NCBI GenBank assembly: GCA_036521875.1
Contig: DATDGX010000264.1
Location: forward strand, 1-38,245
Direction: 5' to 3'
Source: DATDGX01 sp036521875
Lineage (GTDB): Bacteria; Desulfobacterota; Binatia; Binatales; Binataceae
DNA length: 38,245 nt
This document shows, one piece after another, positions 1 to 7,592 of the stretch; position 1 is the stretch's first letter; each line of letters opens with the position of its first letter. Both the position numbers and the translations under genes were made by a program. Under the pieces are notes generated by a model. That model saw only the letters and a program-made list of their open reading frames with translations, was not told where the DNA came from and made no database searches.

Positions 1-1
1 C

Positions 2-499
2 CGGCCCTATTTCACGCACGAGGCGCGGGATACCGCCCCACGCTAGCGGAATCCCCAGCTCAACCTCGGGAATAAAGAACGATGCGTCGTCGGCAACGAC
101 CCGCAGATCGCATACCGCCGTCAGCACAACTCCGCCGCCCACCGCGTAGCCATGAACTTGCGCGATCGTCACCGCGTGCATGTTCTCGAGCGCGTCGGCG
201 GCGCGCAGTCCCAGTTGCCCGCCTTCGCGTCGTGCGAGCCACGATCTGCGCGACGTTGGAGCGCTTTGCGCGAGTGGTGAATCTTTGAGATCGGCGCCAG
301 CGGAGAATGCGCGGCCCGCTCCGCTCACGATTACAACGCGTAGATCATGATGCGTATCGAACCAGCGCGCGGCCTCCGCCAGCTCACGGAGCATTGTCGC
401 GCCGATTGCATTCAGCCGTTCGGGCCGGTTGAGAGTCAGTCTGCCCAGGGCGCCATCGACTCCGACCTTGATCGTCTCAAATTCGTGCGTTTCATTCAT
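2..499 (-). CDS. Crotonase-family protein (enoyl-CoA hydratase/isomerase), 3'-truncated by window edge
   Basis: The 166 visible codons read as the N-terminal two thirds of a crotonase-fold enzyme acting on acyl-CoA thioesters. I see the LNRPERLNAI stretch near residue 25, the oxyanion/CoA segment AFSAGADLKD near residue 70, and HGYAVGGGVVLTAVCDLR followed by IPEVELGIP. In classical enoyl-CoA hydratases GGGCEL and PE carry the two catalytic glutamates. Here the first is valine (GGGVVL) and the second is kept (PEVELG), so true hydratase activity is doubtful and an isomerase or other crotonase reaction is possible. The ATG at 499 is preceded by GGAGGG about 7 bases upstream, which fixes the start. 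The C-terminus lies beyond base 1. Family assignment is firm; the substrate is unknown. Confidence 0.85.
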   Translation of the reverse strand, partial: MNETHEFETIKVGVDGALGRLTLNRPERLNAIGATMLRELAEAARWFDTHHDLRVVIVSGAGRAFSAGADLKDSPLAQSAPTSRRSWLARREGGQLGLRAADALENMHAVTIAQVHGYAVGGGVVLTAVCDLRVVADDASFFIPEVELGIPLAWGGIPRLVREIGP

Positions 500-766
500 G
501 ACTATACCCTCCATTCGGCTCGGAAACCTTGTCCTTGGCGCTCGGCCTGAATCAGGGCTATCACCTCCGCGCCCCTGCATTAAACAAGCAATCACTAAGT
601 CAGTAGTCGGGACGCGCGAGTTTCAGCTGAGTACGCGATGATACCAGCGGCGGTAGCGGTAGTGGTTTACGTTGGCCACCAGTCGATGGGAACGACGATC
701 ACGACCCGACCGCCCTGTTAGCTGCGCTATCGCCGGTGGACGGCGGAGCCCACGTTCTGTGAGCCG

Positions 767-1867
767 TCAGAGCGAGGGCAGCAGCGACAGGGCGTCGGTC
801 TCCAGCACCGAGGCGAAGAACCGCTCGCGCACCATGGTGGCGAGCTGTTTGCCGCGCGCGTTCAACTCGCCCAGGATGTCGCCGAATTCGACCGGGAGAA
901 ACAGCAGCATCATCAGGTTCAACCGGTAGTCGCGCCACGCCTCATCGTAGCTGTAGTTGCGCACGCCATTTGCGCAAAGAGCCTCGTGCCAGTGGCGTAC
1001 AGCAATCTGGTGCGGCCTGGAGCCGTCGCCCGGATGGACGGTGTCGGTGATCAGGCGCGCGACGTCGTACAGGGCGTTCCCGCGCATCGCCAACTGCCAG
1101 TCGAGCACCACGATGCCGTCGGGCGATGACTTGTCGAAGAGCAGATTGTCGCCGCGAAAATCGGAATGCACGATCGTCTCCGGGCCGCGGTCGAGCCGTT
1201 GCACGATGCGTTCGATGTTCTGGTTCACCAGTTCGCCGGCCGCGATCACCTCTGCACTGAAGCTGTTCGCGAACTCTTTTTTGAAAATCGGCCAACGCTC
1301 ATGAAACCCGTCGCAGATCATGGACGGCAGCCGTGGCATCCACTCGAACTTCGTGCGCGCGGGATTTTCCCACCATGCCGCGTGAAAACGCGCGATCGTC
1401 GCGAGCGCGATGAGCGCGAGATCCAGCTTGATTCCCTTCACCTCGTCCAGCGATTCGAGCGCGGTCAGATCCTCGAAAAGCAGGATGTAATGCCCGAGCG
1501 CGGGATCCATCTGGGTATGGTAGCAGTGCGTCAGCCGAATCGGAGCCTGCGGAGCCATCTCGCGATAGAAATGAATCTCGCGCTCGAATACGTGCAGTTC
1601 ACCCTCCCCGACGTTGCGGAAGAACTCGGAGTCACAGTCCATCTTGAGAATCACACTGCTCATCGCGCCCGGTTCGCTGCGATCCCATGCGAGCGACAGT
1701 TGCGCGATTCCGCTAAGAAAGCCCACCCCCGCCCCGAGCGCCCGCGCCGTGACGGACACCACCTGCGCGTCGTCAATCAACCCGCCCTGCCGTAGCGCCC
1801 AGGTAACCCATTGCGGCGTCGCTTCACCCGGATGCCGCGGATAGTCAGGAATCAAATCGGTTGTCAT
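767..1867 (-). CDS. Aminoglycoside/ecdysteroid-kinase-like phosphotransferase
   Basis: This 366-residue protein has the layout of the kinase-like APH/ecdysteroid-kinase superfamily. A small N-lobe contains a lysine in SSVILKMD, and LLFEDL forms the hinge. The catalytic loop is IVHSDFRGDNLLF near residues 235-247, with catalytic Asp and Asn, and the metal-binding segment is GIVVLDWQLA. These residues transfer a phosphate from ATP to a small-molecule hydroxyl. Such genes are common in lipid- and xenobiotic-degrading soil bacteria, often beside acyl-CoA enzymes, which fits the crotonase gene 267 bases downstream on the same strand. The substrate cannot be read from the sequence, and antibiotic resistance should not be assumed. 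The start is the ATG at 1867. All key kinase motifs appear intact. Confidence 0.85.
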   Translation of the reverse strand: MTTDLIPDYPRHPGEATPQWVTWALRQGGLIDDAQVVSVTARALGAGVGFLSGIAQLSLAWDRSEPGAMSSVILKMDCDSEFFRNVGEGELHVFEREIHFYREMAPQAPIRLTHCYHTQMDPALGHYILLFEDLTALESLDEVKGIKLDLALIALATIARFHAAWWENPARTKFEWMPRLPSMICDGFHERWPIFKKEFANSFSAEVIAAGELVNQNIERIVQRLDRGPETIVHSDFRGDNLLFDKSSPDGIVVLDWQLAMRGNALYDVARLITDTVHPGDGSRPHQIAVRHWHEALCANGVRNYSYDEAWRDYRLNLMMLLFLPVEFGDILGELNARGKQLATMVRERFFASVLETDALSLLPSL

Positions 1868-2108
1868 CGCCAGTGGAACTAGTCCACTGGAGTGAGATAG
1901 TCAAAGAGATGAAACGGTACTGTCTGATCAAGAATTAAAGCGGTGAAAAGTCTAGAGTTTTGATAACACCACCGTAGTGTCGCCGGCATGCATAAGCCCG
2001 CTACCTGCGAAATTTCGAGTTGGCAGCGGACGAGCGGCTGTCCGAACCGCAGCGATCGTAAGGCCCTTCCTGATTCCGAAAACTCGGCACAGAAGTCTGG
2101 CAGCGCAG

Positions 2109-2567
2109 TCAATGTGAAGTTGTCTCGGGTGAAGTGGCCTCTGGAACTAGGCGCGCGACCATCGGATGCGACTCGTGCCGGACGAGCACGTCCATCCAGT
2201 ACTTGTCGGCCATCGCGGCGGCGACCTTTTCCTTCATGTCTGGCATCTCCTCCACCTTCACCTTGTCAAATTCGAGGTCAGCCACCTTCAATTTCACGTA
2301 AGGGCTGGTAGAGTTCTTCTGAATGCGTCCGTATGCACGATCGCCAAGCCGGACGTACGGCTGCCCGTCGATGACGACCACCCACAAGTTTGACCAATGC
2401 TCTCCGACGTCAGGTTCTGTAGTCATTATTTTGATGGTGTTCGCATCGCGGAACACAGCGGGATCCCATCCCGGCACCGCCTTGTCGTCCGCGCAGGCAG
2501 CCGTTGCGAACGCGACTGACAAAACAAACGAAAGTACCGCGAGATTGGCGATTCGATTAATCTTCAT
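2109..2567 (-). CDS. Small exported protein, function unknown
   Basis: A 152-residue protein with a clear Sec signal peptide: a positive start (MKINR), a hydrophobic core LAVLSFVLSVAFATAA and a probable cleavage site at ACADDK near residue 26. The mature part has a tryptophan-rich strand segment LWVVVIDGQPYVRLGDRAY followed by a lysine-rich stretch. This VxxDGxxYVR pattern resembles the small DUF2255 or flavin-split-barrel-like families, but the match is only by eye. It is probably periplasmic. It stands alone, with about 240 bases separating it from the phosphotransferase downstream. The start ATG at 2567 is the only one that retains the complete signal peptide. Confidence 0.7.
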   Translation of the reverse strand: MKINRIANLAVLSFVLSVAFATAACADDKAVPGWDPAVFRDANTIKIMTTEPDVGEHWSNLWVVVIDGQPYVRLGDRAYGRIQKNSTSPYVKLKVADLEFDKVKVEEMPDMKEKVAAAMADKYWMDVLVRHESHPMVARLVPEATSPETTSH

Positions 2568-2730
2568 ATTGGTTTGGCATAATCTCCACGCGCGTTACAC
2601 TCGCGATTATACAGCTGATCGTTCATTGCGCGCGATGTCAATTATCCGGCACTGTCCAAAATCGCAGCCGAATGTACTCACTTATCCGCTATTGGTTTCT
2701 AGCAAAATCGAGCGAGAAAAATCATGGGCA

Positions 2731-2808
2731 TGGGAGCAGATTAGACATTTCGTAGTACTGATGCTCGAGAACAGATCATTCGACAATATGGTGGGCTATC
2801 TATACGCG
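2731..2808 (+). pseudogene. Phospholipase C-type phosphoesterase remnant, N-terminal motif
   Basis: The plus strand encodes WEQIRHFVVLMLENRSFDNM followed by VGYLYA. This is the hallmark N-terminal motif of the PF04185 phosphoesterase family (phospholipase C / acid phosphatase), whose Glu-Asn pair binds the catalytic metal. Full proteins of the family run to several hundred residues, but here the match stops abruptly at about 2806. The reading frame then changes to unrelated residues and ends at 2838. No plausible start or signal peptide lies in the expected place. The piece is a decayed fragment, directly abutted by an inverted fragment of the same family. Confidence 0.7.
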
Positions 2809-2926
2809 GTGGATGCTCGTCGTTTGGATCAAAAATGAAGCTCGGCTCAACGAAACTATAGGTGGGGAGATCGCCTTCGGCAGCCAGTTGCTTGAACGCC
2901 TCGAACAGTCCACGCTTCGTGGTCAA
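2807..2926 (-). pseudogene. Phospholipase C-type phosphoesterase remnant, internal fragment, inverted
   Basis: On the minus strand the sequence reads LFEAFKQLAAEGDLPTYSF, then VEP, and ends NDEHPP. In PF04185 phosphoesterases an internal block of this form (F..F...A..G.LP.YSF.EP, then NDEHPP) holds active-site residues well downstream of the N-terminal LENRSFD motif. The match stops at about 2807, exactly where the plus-strand N-terminal fragment ends, so the two pieces meet head to head in opposite orientation. A single gene cannot be read through both, so this looks like an inversion or deletion scar. Confidence 0.65.
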
Positions 2927-3350
2927 ACTCGAGCAATGGCGCGACGCCTCGATTGCAGCGCAACGAGTCCAATTGGTCAGATGTCGAGTCTGAACCGGAA
3001 CTTTAAGAAGACGGCTTGACAGCGGGTGACCGGCAAGTCGCGGACTGGGCTACTGCCGAGGAAGAAAGCTTGAACAGTGTAGCTAGTCGGGCCGGCCGTC
3101 CATGGTACCGGAGGTGTTCCGCTTGTTCTATGGTTGGAGCTCAAGATCCTGCGGCTGTCTACGGATCGGGAGACTTGTGAGAGTCCGGAACAAGAGGTTC
3201 ACCTGACGCGCAGCCTGAAAATTGGTCTCCAAACGACCGCCACCGGGCGAGTCGCCTGTGGCAGGTGTTAGCACCGGGAGTCCGTCCTACCCCTTTTGCT
3301 GGCGTCAGGAAAAACTCGAAAAGCGAGCGCAGGGCGAGCGCTCAGGGGCG
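2927..3350. other. Non-coding stretch with no recognised gene
   Basis: About 420 bases between the phosphoesterase scar and the next gene hold only short open frames without family-like features. One imperfect long-range hairpin can be drawn, with CCGCTTGTTC at 3119-3128 against GAACAAGAGG at 3188-3197 and GATCC at 3145-3149 against GGATC at 3163-3167 inside it. I do not recognise it as a known RNA. With the fragments on its left, the stretch is best read as degenerate former coding or mobile DNA. Confidence 0.4.
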
Positions 3351-4502
3351 TTAACCAGACCACGAGGCAACCGGCGCGGAACGCGCTGCGACACAAGCAA
3401 CAGGGAGTACAATAGACCCGGGTCGAGCGGCTCCGATTGAATTCTTTTCCATCCTGTCCAGAAATCCGCGTACCTCCGCAGCCTGACGGGACGTAGTCGC
3501 AAGATCGAGCGTGCGCTGCCATCGCGCGGCCTCGATTTGGCATAGACGTTCGCGCTCAAGGCGCTCCCGCTCAAGCTTCCACCTGCGCGCTTCCTCTTCC
3601 CGGTGTTGGCGCTCCACGTCCTCGACGAGGATCATTGCCGTAACAAGTCCCTCCATCACTTCATCAATCTGAACCTCAAGTGGTGATTCCGATCTGTCGC
3701 GCCATTCCAAGCGAGCTCCGCCGCCGCAATACGATTCAATTCGGAGAACCAGCTCACCAGACTTGCGGTTCTCGTATCTCCACTCGCCGACCTGGTTCGA
3801 AGAGTCCTTCTTTTCCTTCTCCTCGAGCGGCAGGCGCACCCGTCGCATCGGTTCGAATAGCATGAACTTCAACTCCGCCGTCGCGCTCCGGACGGTAACG
3901 GGTTGCCGCTCTTCTCGCTCGGCGATTACGCGATAGCCCATGCGCTCGAATTCGCGGAGAAGTGCGGTGAGGATTCTAAGACGGCGCCGGTTTGTCGGGG
4001 TTTGAGTGACCGATCGGTGGCGCGGTGCATACAGGCTCTCACAGAGCCGCTCCCGAGCGCGCCGATCCTCATCCATCCACCCGCGAATAATGGAGTGGGG
4101 GTTGGACAGACTCTTGGGGACCCTGACCGGTACGCACGACCCAAGCGCAGCATCGATCCTTGCCTGGAGTTCAGGATTCCGCGGAGGTTCGGCTGCGGCC
4201 CTGGATCTAGGGTTTTGACGAATTGCGGTTTCCTTCGTCGTCATCGGCTGGGCCTCTGGAAGGGGAAGCTTGGACACCTCTTTGCCGGCTCGAAGCTTGG
4301 CCCAATAACCGCGAGGCGGAACGGGCACCTCCAGCCGCTGGCAGGTTTTCGCGAGGCCACGGTCCGAGATGCCAAATTCCTTCGCGATCTTGACCATCGG
4401 CTCTGACCAGACTTTTTCGTGTAGTTCGACCCGAGTGACGCGCCACCAACTGTTATTGCCAACGGAGTTTCCTGAATCGATTTCGAGTTCGGGCGCGGTC
4501 AC
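3351..4502 (-). CDS. Helix-turn-helix-like N-terminal protein with coiled-coil C-terminus, function unknown
   Basis: This 383-residue protein begins with a recognisable conserved block near residues 22-75: an ELHEKVWSEPM segment, then KIAKEFGISDRGLAKTCQRL and PVPPRGYWAKLRAGK. The KIAKEFGISDRGLAK part has helix-turn-helix character, and this W/PPRGYWAK block occurs in uncharacterised proteins often carried on accessory or mobile DNA. A middle alpha/beta region follows, and the C-terminal 130 residues are strongly charged (EEEARRWKLERERLERERL), predicting a coiled coil. The GTG at 4502 is preceded by GGAGG about 12 bases upstream. Inverted repeats lie 100-240 bases upstream and may be its operator or a recombination site. 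A DNA-related role is only inferred. Confidence 0.7.
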   Translation of the reverse strand: MTAPELEIDSGNSVGNNSWWRVTRVELHEKVWSEPMVKIAKEFGISDRGLAKTCQRLEVPVPPRGYWAKLRAGKEVSKLPLPEAQPMTTKETAIRQNPRSRAAAEPPRNPELQARIDAALGSCVPVRVPKSLSNPHSIIRGWMDEDRRARERLCESLYAPRHRSVTQTPTNRRRLRILTALLREFERMGYRVIAEREERQPVTVRSATAELKFMLFEPMRRVRLPLEEKEKKDSSNQVGEWRYENRKSGELVLRIESYCGGGARLEWRDRSESPLEVQIDEVMEGLVTAMILVEDVERQHREEEARRWKLERERLERERLCQIEAARWQRTLDLATTSRQAAEVRGFLDRMEKNSIGAARPGSIVLPVACVAARSAPVASWSG

Positions 4503-4607
4503 GACTTGGGTGGGCCTCCGTGTTTTGGGATGAGGCCGACCTGATTAGCAAGAGACTTCCCTGATTGGAAGTCGAAGAGGAAATTTAATGCCCTGATATC
4601 CGATTGA

Positions 4608-4635
4608 AATTCCCTGTTCTGTTCGCTAGGGAATT
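4608..4635. repeat. Inverted repeat AATTCCCT...AGGGAATT
   Basis: Two perfect 8-base arms, AATTCCCT at 4608-4615 and AGGGAATT at 4628-4635, flank a 12-base spacer. The same arm sequence recurs 100 bases away at 4707-4740, which argues against chance. It lies upstream of the gene starting at 4502 on the minus strand and could be an operator or the edge of an inserted element. Confidence 0.6.
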
Positions 4636-4706
4636 GTGGAAAAAGACCAACGGGGACACGCGCTTTCGGAGCAGATGAAGCCGCAAAAGCACCAGCGAAT
4701 TAGCAA

Positions 4707-4740
4707 AATTCCCTGTATTTACCCTGATGATCAGGGAATT
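4707..4740. repeat. Nested inverted repeat AATTCCCTG...CAGGGAATT
   Basis: Perfect 9-base arms AATTCCCTG (4707-4715) and CAGGGAATT (4732-4740) enclose the near-perfect palindrome CCCTGATGATCAGGG (4722-4736). The CAGGG half is shared, so two alternative hairpins can form. No T-run follows, so it is not a typical intrinsic terminator. Repeated copies of TTCCCTG in this interval suggest a protein-binding or recombination site. Confidence 0.6.
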
Positions 4741-5107
4741 TGACGCAGAGAGCGGTTCGCATCAGACTGCCTCATCCGCCACCGAGTCCGCACTTCCCGC
4801 GTTCTCTGCAGAAAGTGTGTCGAAATCGGCGGATGTCTCTAATTGACCGCTCAAATGATGCGCGGTCAGAGCAAACACCTGTTCGCTTACTTTCGTTCAG
4901 ACATGTCCGCGATCACAAAGACGGCATTACCAGGTGAGGCAAGAGGCCGTTGGAACTCGGACGTTTGCGCAAGACTTTCCGGAGGTGAGAGCTCGAGTGC
5001 AAGTGCTACCGCACATGTGATTCAGAACCGAAACCTTCTGGTGACGAGCGCAGGAGCTAGTCCCTCGTAGGCACGGAAGTTGCCCCTCATCATTGAGAGT
5101 GGCCACC

Positions 5108-5802
5108 GTGAACTGGAAACGATCGATTTTCCTAGCCTTAGGACTCGCAATCTGGCTCGCGACGGTCGTTGCCGGGATGAGCATACTTCAAAGGTACTCT
5201 GTCACTCCTGGTATCGCTGGAACTCCGGGAGCGCAGTGGCCAACCGCGAGTCACCTTTCCGCTCCGCCGGGCCATTTCACCCTGGTGATGGCCATTCATC
5301 CGCACTGTCCATGCTCGCGCTCGAGCATCGGCGAACTGTCCATTCTGATGGCGCATAGTGGCGGCAGGCTGCGGCCTTCGTTGTCTTCGTCGAACCGCCC
5401 GGCTTCGGAGAGAGTTGGACGAAGAGCGATCTCTGGTCGAGCGCCGGATTGATACCTGGAGTAACCAGGGTGATCGATGATCGCGGCACTGAAGCGAAGT
5501 TATTTGGAGCAGAGACTTCAGGACAGACGATGCTTTATGACCGTCGCGGGCGCCTGCTGTTCAGCGGCGGAATCACCGGCGCTCGCGGGCACTTCGGCGA
5601 CAACGCCGGCGTGAGTGCAATCGTCGCGTTGATCGACACGCCCGCATCCGCCGGACTCGACAGGCCGGTTGCTTATAAGGACAAGCGCGTCGTTCACGAT
5701 CACAAGAGCGTCGCATATGAAGACCAAACCGCAGTCTACGGATGTCCGCTGTTCGCGCCGTCCTCGAAGCGCAAAACTGAACAGGGCAAGTGCGCGCAGT
5801 AA
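5108..5802 (+). pseudogene. RedB-like redox protein, interrupted by an apparent one-base frameshift
   Basis: The first part (GTG at 5108 to about 5372) encodes an N-terminal membrane segment (IFLALGLAIWLATVVAGMSI) and a CxC site, HPHCPCSRSSIGELSIL. The family then continues in another frame from about 5374: AAFVVFVEPPGF, then SDLWSSAGLIPGVTRVIDD, SGQTMLYD, LLFSGGITGARGHFGDNAG and a final GCPLF. These are the expected consecutive blocks of RedB-like thioredoxin-fold proteins of planctomycetes and relatives. One missing base near 5373 (AGG CT-GCG) would rejoin them. Before GCPLF the protein carries extra seven-residue units (VAYKDKR, VVHDHKS, VAYEDQT). The end overlaps the following sensor kinase gene. 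It is either a decayed gene or a sequence error; family identity is moderately sure. Confidence 0.7.
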
Positions 5803-7592
5803 TTCAGGAGTACGAGCTCTCTCCCGATATCGTGCGCCGCGCGAGCGCACTTCTAAGGGAGATGCGCTCGGCAATCTTCCGGCGCACCGACAAATTATTT
5901 GCCGGCCTGATGGTGTTTCAGTGGCTCGCGGGAATCGTGGCAGCGCTGCTCCTTTCGCCCACCGTTTGGGCCGGTGAACAGAGCCAAACGCACATCCATG
6001 TGTGGGCCGCGATATTTCTCGGCGGAGCGATCGCGATCGCGCCAATTGCGATGGTGCTTGCGTTACCGGGCAAGACGCTCACTCGCCATGTAGTCGCGAT
6101 CGCTCAAATGCTCACGTCAGGTCTGCTGATTCATTTGAGCGGCGGACGCATCGAGACGCATTTCCATTATTTCGGATCGCTCGCGTTCCTGGCCTTCTAT
6201 CGCGATTGGCACGTGCTGATAACCGCCTCGATTGTCGCCGCCGCAGACCACTTCGTTAGAGGCCAGTACTTCCCGCAATCGATCTATGGAGTGGCCGCGA
6301 TAGAGCCGTGGCGATGGGTCGAACACGTTGGATGGGTCGTGTTTACGGATTTCTTTCTGATTATTTCGATCGTGCAGAGCCTCAACGAGATGAGAGGTAT
6401 CGCCCGCGATCGCGCGCGCCTGGAAACCGTCTACGCGCAAATCGAACAGGAGGTCGGCCTTCGAACGGCCGAACTGCGCGAAAGCGGACGCGATTTGGTC
6501 GCCGCACGCGAGGCGGCGCTGAGCGCATCGCGCGCAAAGTCGGAATTTCTCTCCAGCATGTCGCACGAGATTCGCACTCCGATGAACGCGATTCTGGGGA
6601 TGGCGCAATTGCTGGAAGAGACCCCGCTCAACCGCGACCAGAAAAAGTACCTCGAAATCATGACCAACAACGGCGACGCGCTGTTGGACCTGATCAACGG
6701 AATTCTCGATCTCGCAAGGATTGAAAGCGGCCGGCTGTCGCTCGAGGAGGCCGGGTTTGATCTCGAAACTCTGGTCGATGGGACAGTCGAGACCTTGGGC
6801 GTTCGCGCGCATCAGAAGGGACTCGAGATGCTTGCCCATGTGATGCCCGACGTTCCGCACCTGCTGGTCGGCGATCGCTTGCGCCTTCGCCAAGTCCTGC
6901 TGAATCTGATCGGCAACGCCGTCAAATTCACCGATACGGGCCAGGTGCTGCTCACCGTCGAGCGCGATCGCGAGTCCGCCGTTGCGGGGCATCTTCATTT
7001 CTCGGTAGTGGACACCGGCATCGGGATAGCAAAGGACAAACTCGAGGAGGTCTTCTCCAGTTTCACCCAGGCGGACTCTTCGACCACGCGCCGGTACGGC
7101 GGAAGCGGCCTTGGGCTCGCGATCGTGCGGCGCCTGGTGGCACTGATGGGTGGTCGCGTTTGGGTCGAGAGTGAATTGGGACACGGCAGCGTCTTTCACT
7201 TTACCGCGCACTTCCAGGTTCAAACCGATGCTTCCGTCGAGAAACACCCGACTGTGACCGTGATGCTGAGCGGCGTTCGGGCTCTGGTGGTTGACGACAA
7301 CTTCACCAACCGGCTCATCCTGCGCGAGATGCTCTCGAGTCGTGGCGCGGAGGTTGATGAAGCCGAGGACGGGCCAACCGCGCTGGAACATATCGAACGC
7401 GCCAGGATCAGCGGCATTCCGTACCAGCTCTTGTTGCTCGACTGCCAGATGCCCGCGATGGACGGTTTCCAGGTTGCTGAAGGGGTGAAGGCGGGGGCTG
7501 AGGAAGGTCTGACGGTGCTGATGCTGTCGTCGGACGACCTCAAGGTCCAGTTGCGCGCGCGCGTGAACTGGGAATCGATGCATACCTGGTGA
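5790..7592 (+). CDS. Hybrid sensor histidine kinase, N-terminal portion (sensor, HisKA, HATPase, first receiver)
   Basis: The 600 codons give a membrane sensor with hydrophobic segments around residues 38-55, 72-92, 101-116 and 176-195. It contains the histidine-rich loop GGRIETHFHYFGSLAFLAFY near 118-137. A coiled linker leads to HisKA with the phospho-accepting His near 259 (SSMSHEIRTPMNAILG), then HATPase boxes LNLIGNAVKF, VDTGIGI and GGSGLGLAIV. A receiver with VVDDN near 500 and phospho-acceptor Asp near 551 (LLLDCQMPAMDG) follows. The frame then runs into WESMHTW and stops, although the expected RELGIDAYLVKP continues in another frame. The GTG at 5790 overlaps the RedB-like gene; an ATG at 5862 is an alternative. 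It probably senses a membrane or redox signal with the RedB-like partner. Confidence 0.88.
   Translation: MRAVIQEYELSPDIVRRASALLREMRSAIFRRTDKLFAGLMVFQWLAGIVAALLLSPTVWAGEQSQTHIHVWAAIFLGGAIAIAPIAMVLALPGKTLTRHVVAIAQMLTSGLLIHLSGGRIETHFHYFGSLAFLAFYRDWHVLITASIVAAADHFVRGQYFPQSIYGVAAIEPWRWVEHVGWVVFTDFFLIISIVQSLNEMRGIARDRARLETVYAQIEQEVGLRTAELRESGRDLVAAREAALSASRAKSEFLSSMSHEIRTPMNAILGMAQLLEETPLNRDQKKYLEIMTNNGDALLDLINGILDLARIESGRLSLEEAGFDLETLVDGTVETLGVRAHQKGLEMLAHVMPDVPHLLVGDRLRLRQVLLNLIGNAVKFTDTGQVLLTVERDRESAVAGHLHFSVVDTGIGIAKDKLEEVFSSFTQADSSTTRRYGGSGLGLAIVRRLVALMGGRVWVESELGHGSVFHFTAHFQVQTDASVEKHPTVTVMLSGVRALVVDDNFTNRLILREMLSSRGAEVDEAEDGPTALEHIERARISGIPYQLLLLDCQMPAMDGFQVAEGVKAGAEEGLTVLMLSSDDLKVQLRARVNWESMHTW

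Larger units (their letters stand above)
4503..5107. other. Intergenic region with palindromic repeats
   Basis: About 600 bases without a credible gene separate the 383-residue gene (minus) from the RedB-like gene (plus). The first 240 bases are relatively AT-rich and contain repeated TTCCCTG/CAGGGAA words, listed separately. From 4741 to 5107 I see no promoter or RNA gene I can defend. The segment at 4750-4785, ending ATCCGCCACC, faintly recalls a tRNA 3' end but does not fold as one. Confidence 0.5.

Noticed and set aside
1879..2112. 77-codon minus-strand open frame between the phosphotransferase and the exported protein
   Set aside because: No ribosome site, no recognisable motif and unusual composition; treated as intergenic.
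4744..4785. tRNA 3'-end-like sequence ending ATCCGCCACC
   Set aside because: The GGTTCGCATC part cannot form a five-pair T stem with its flanks and no matching 5' half is found nearby, so neither a tRNA nor an attachment site can be claimed.
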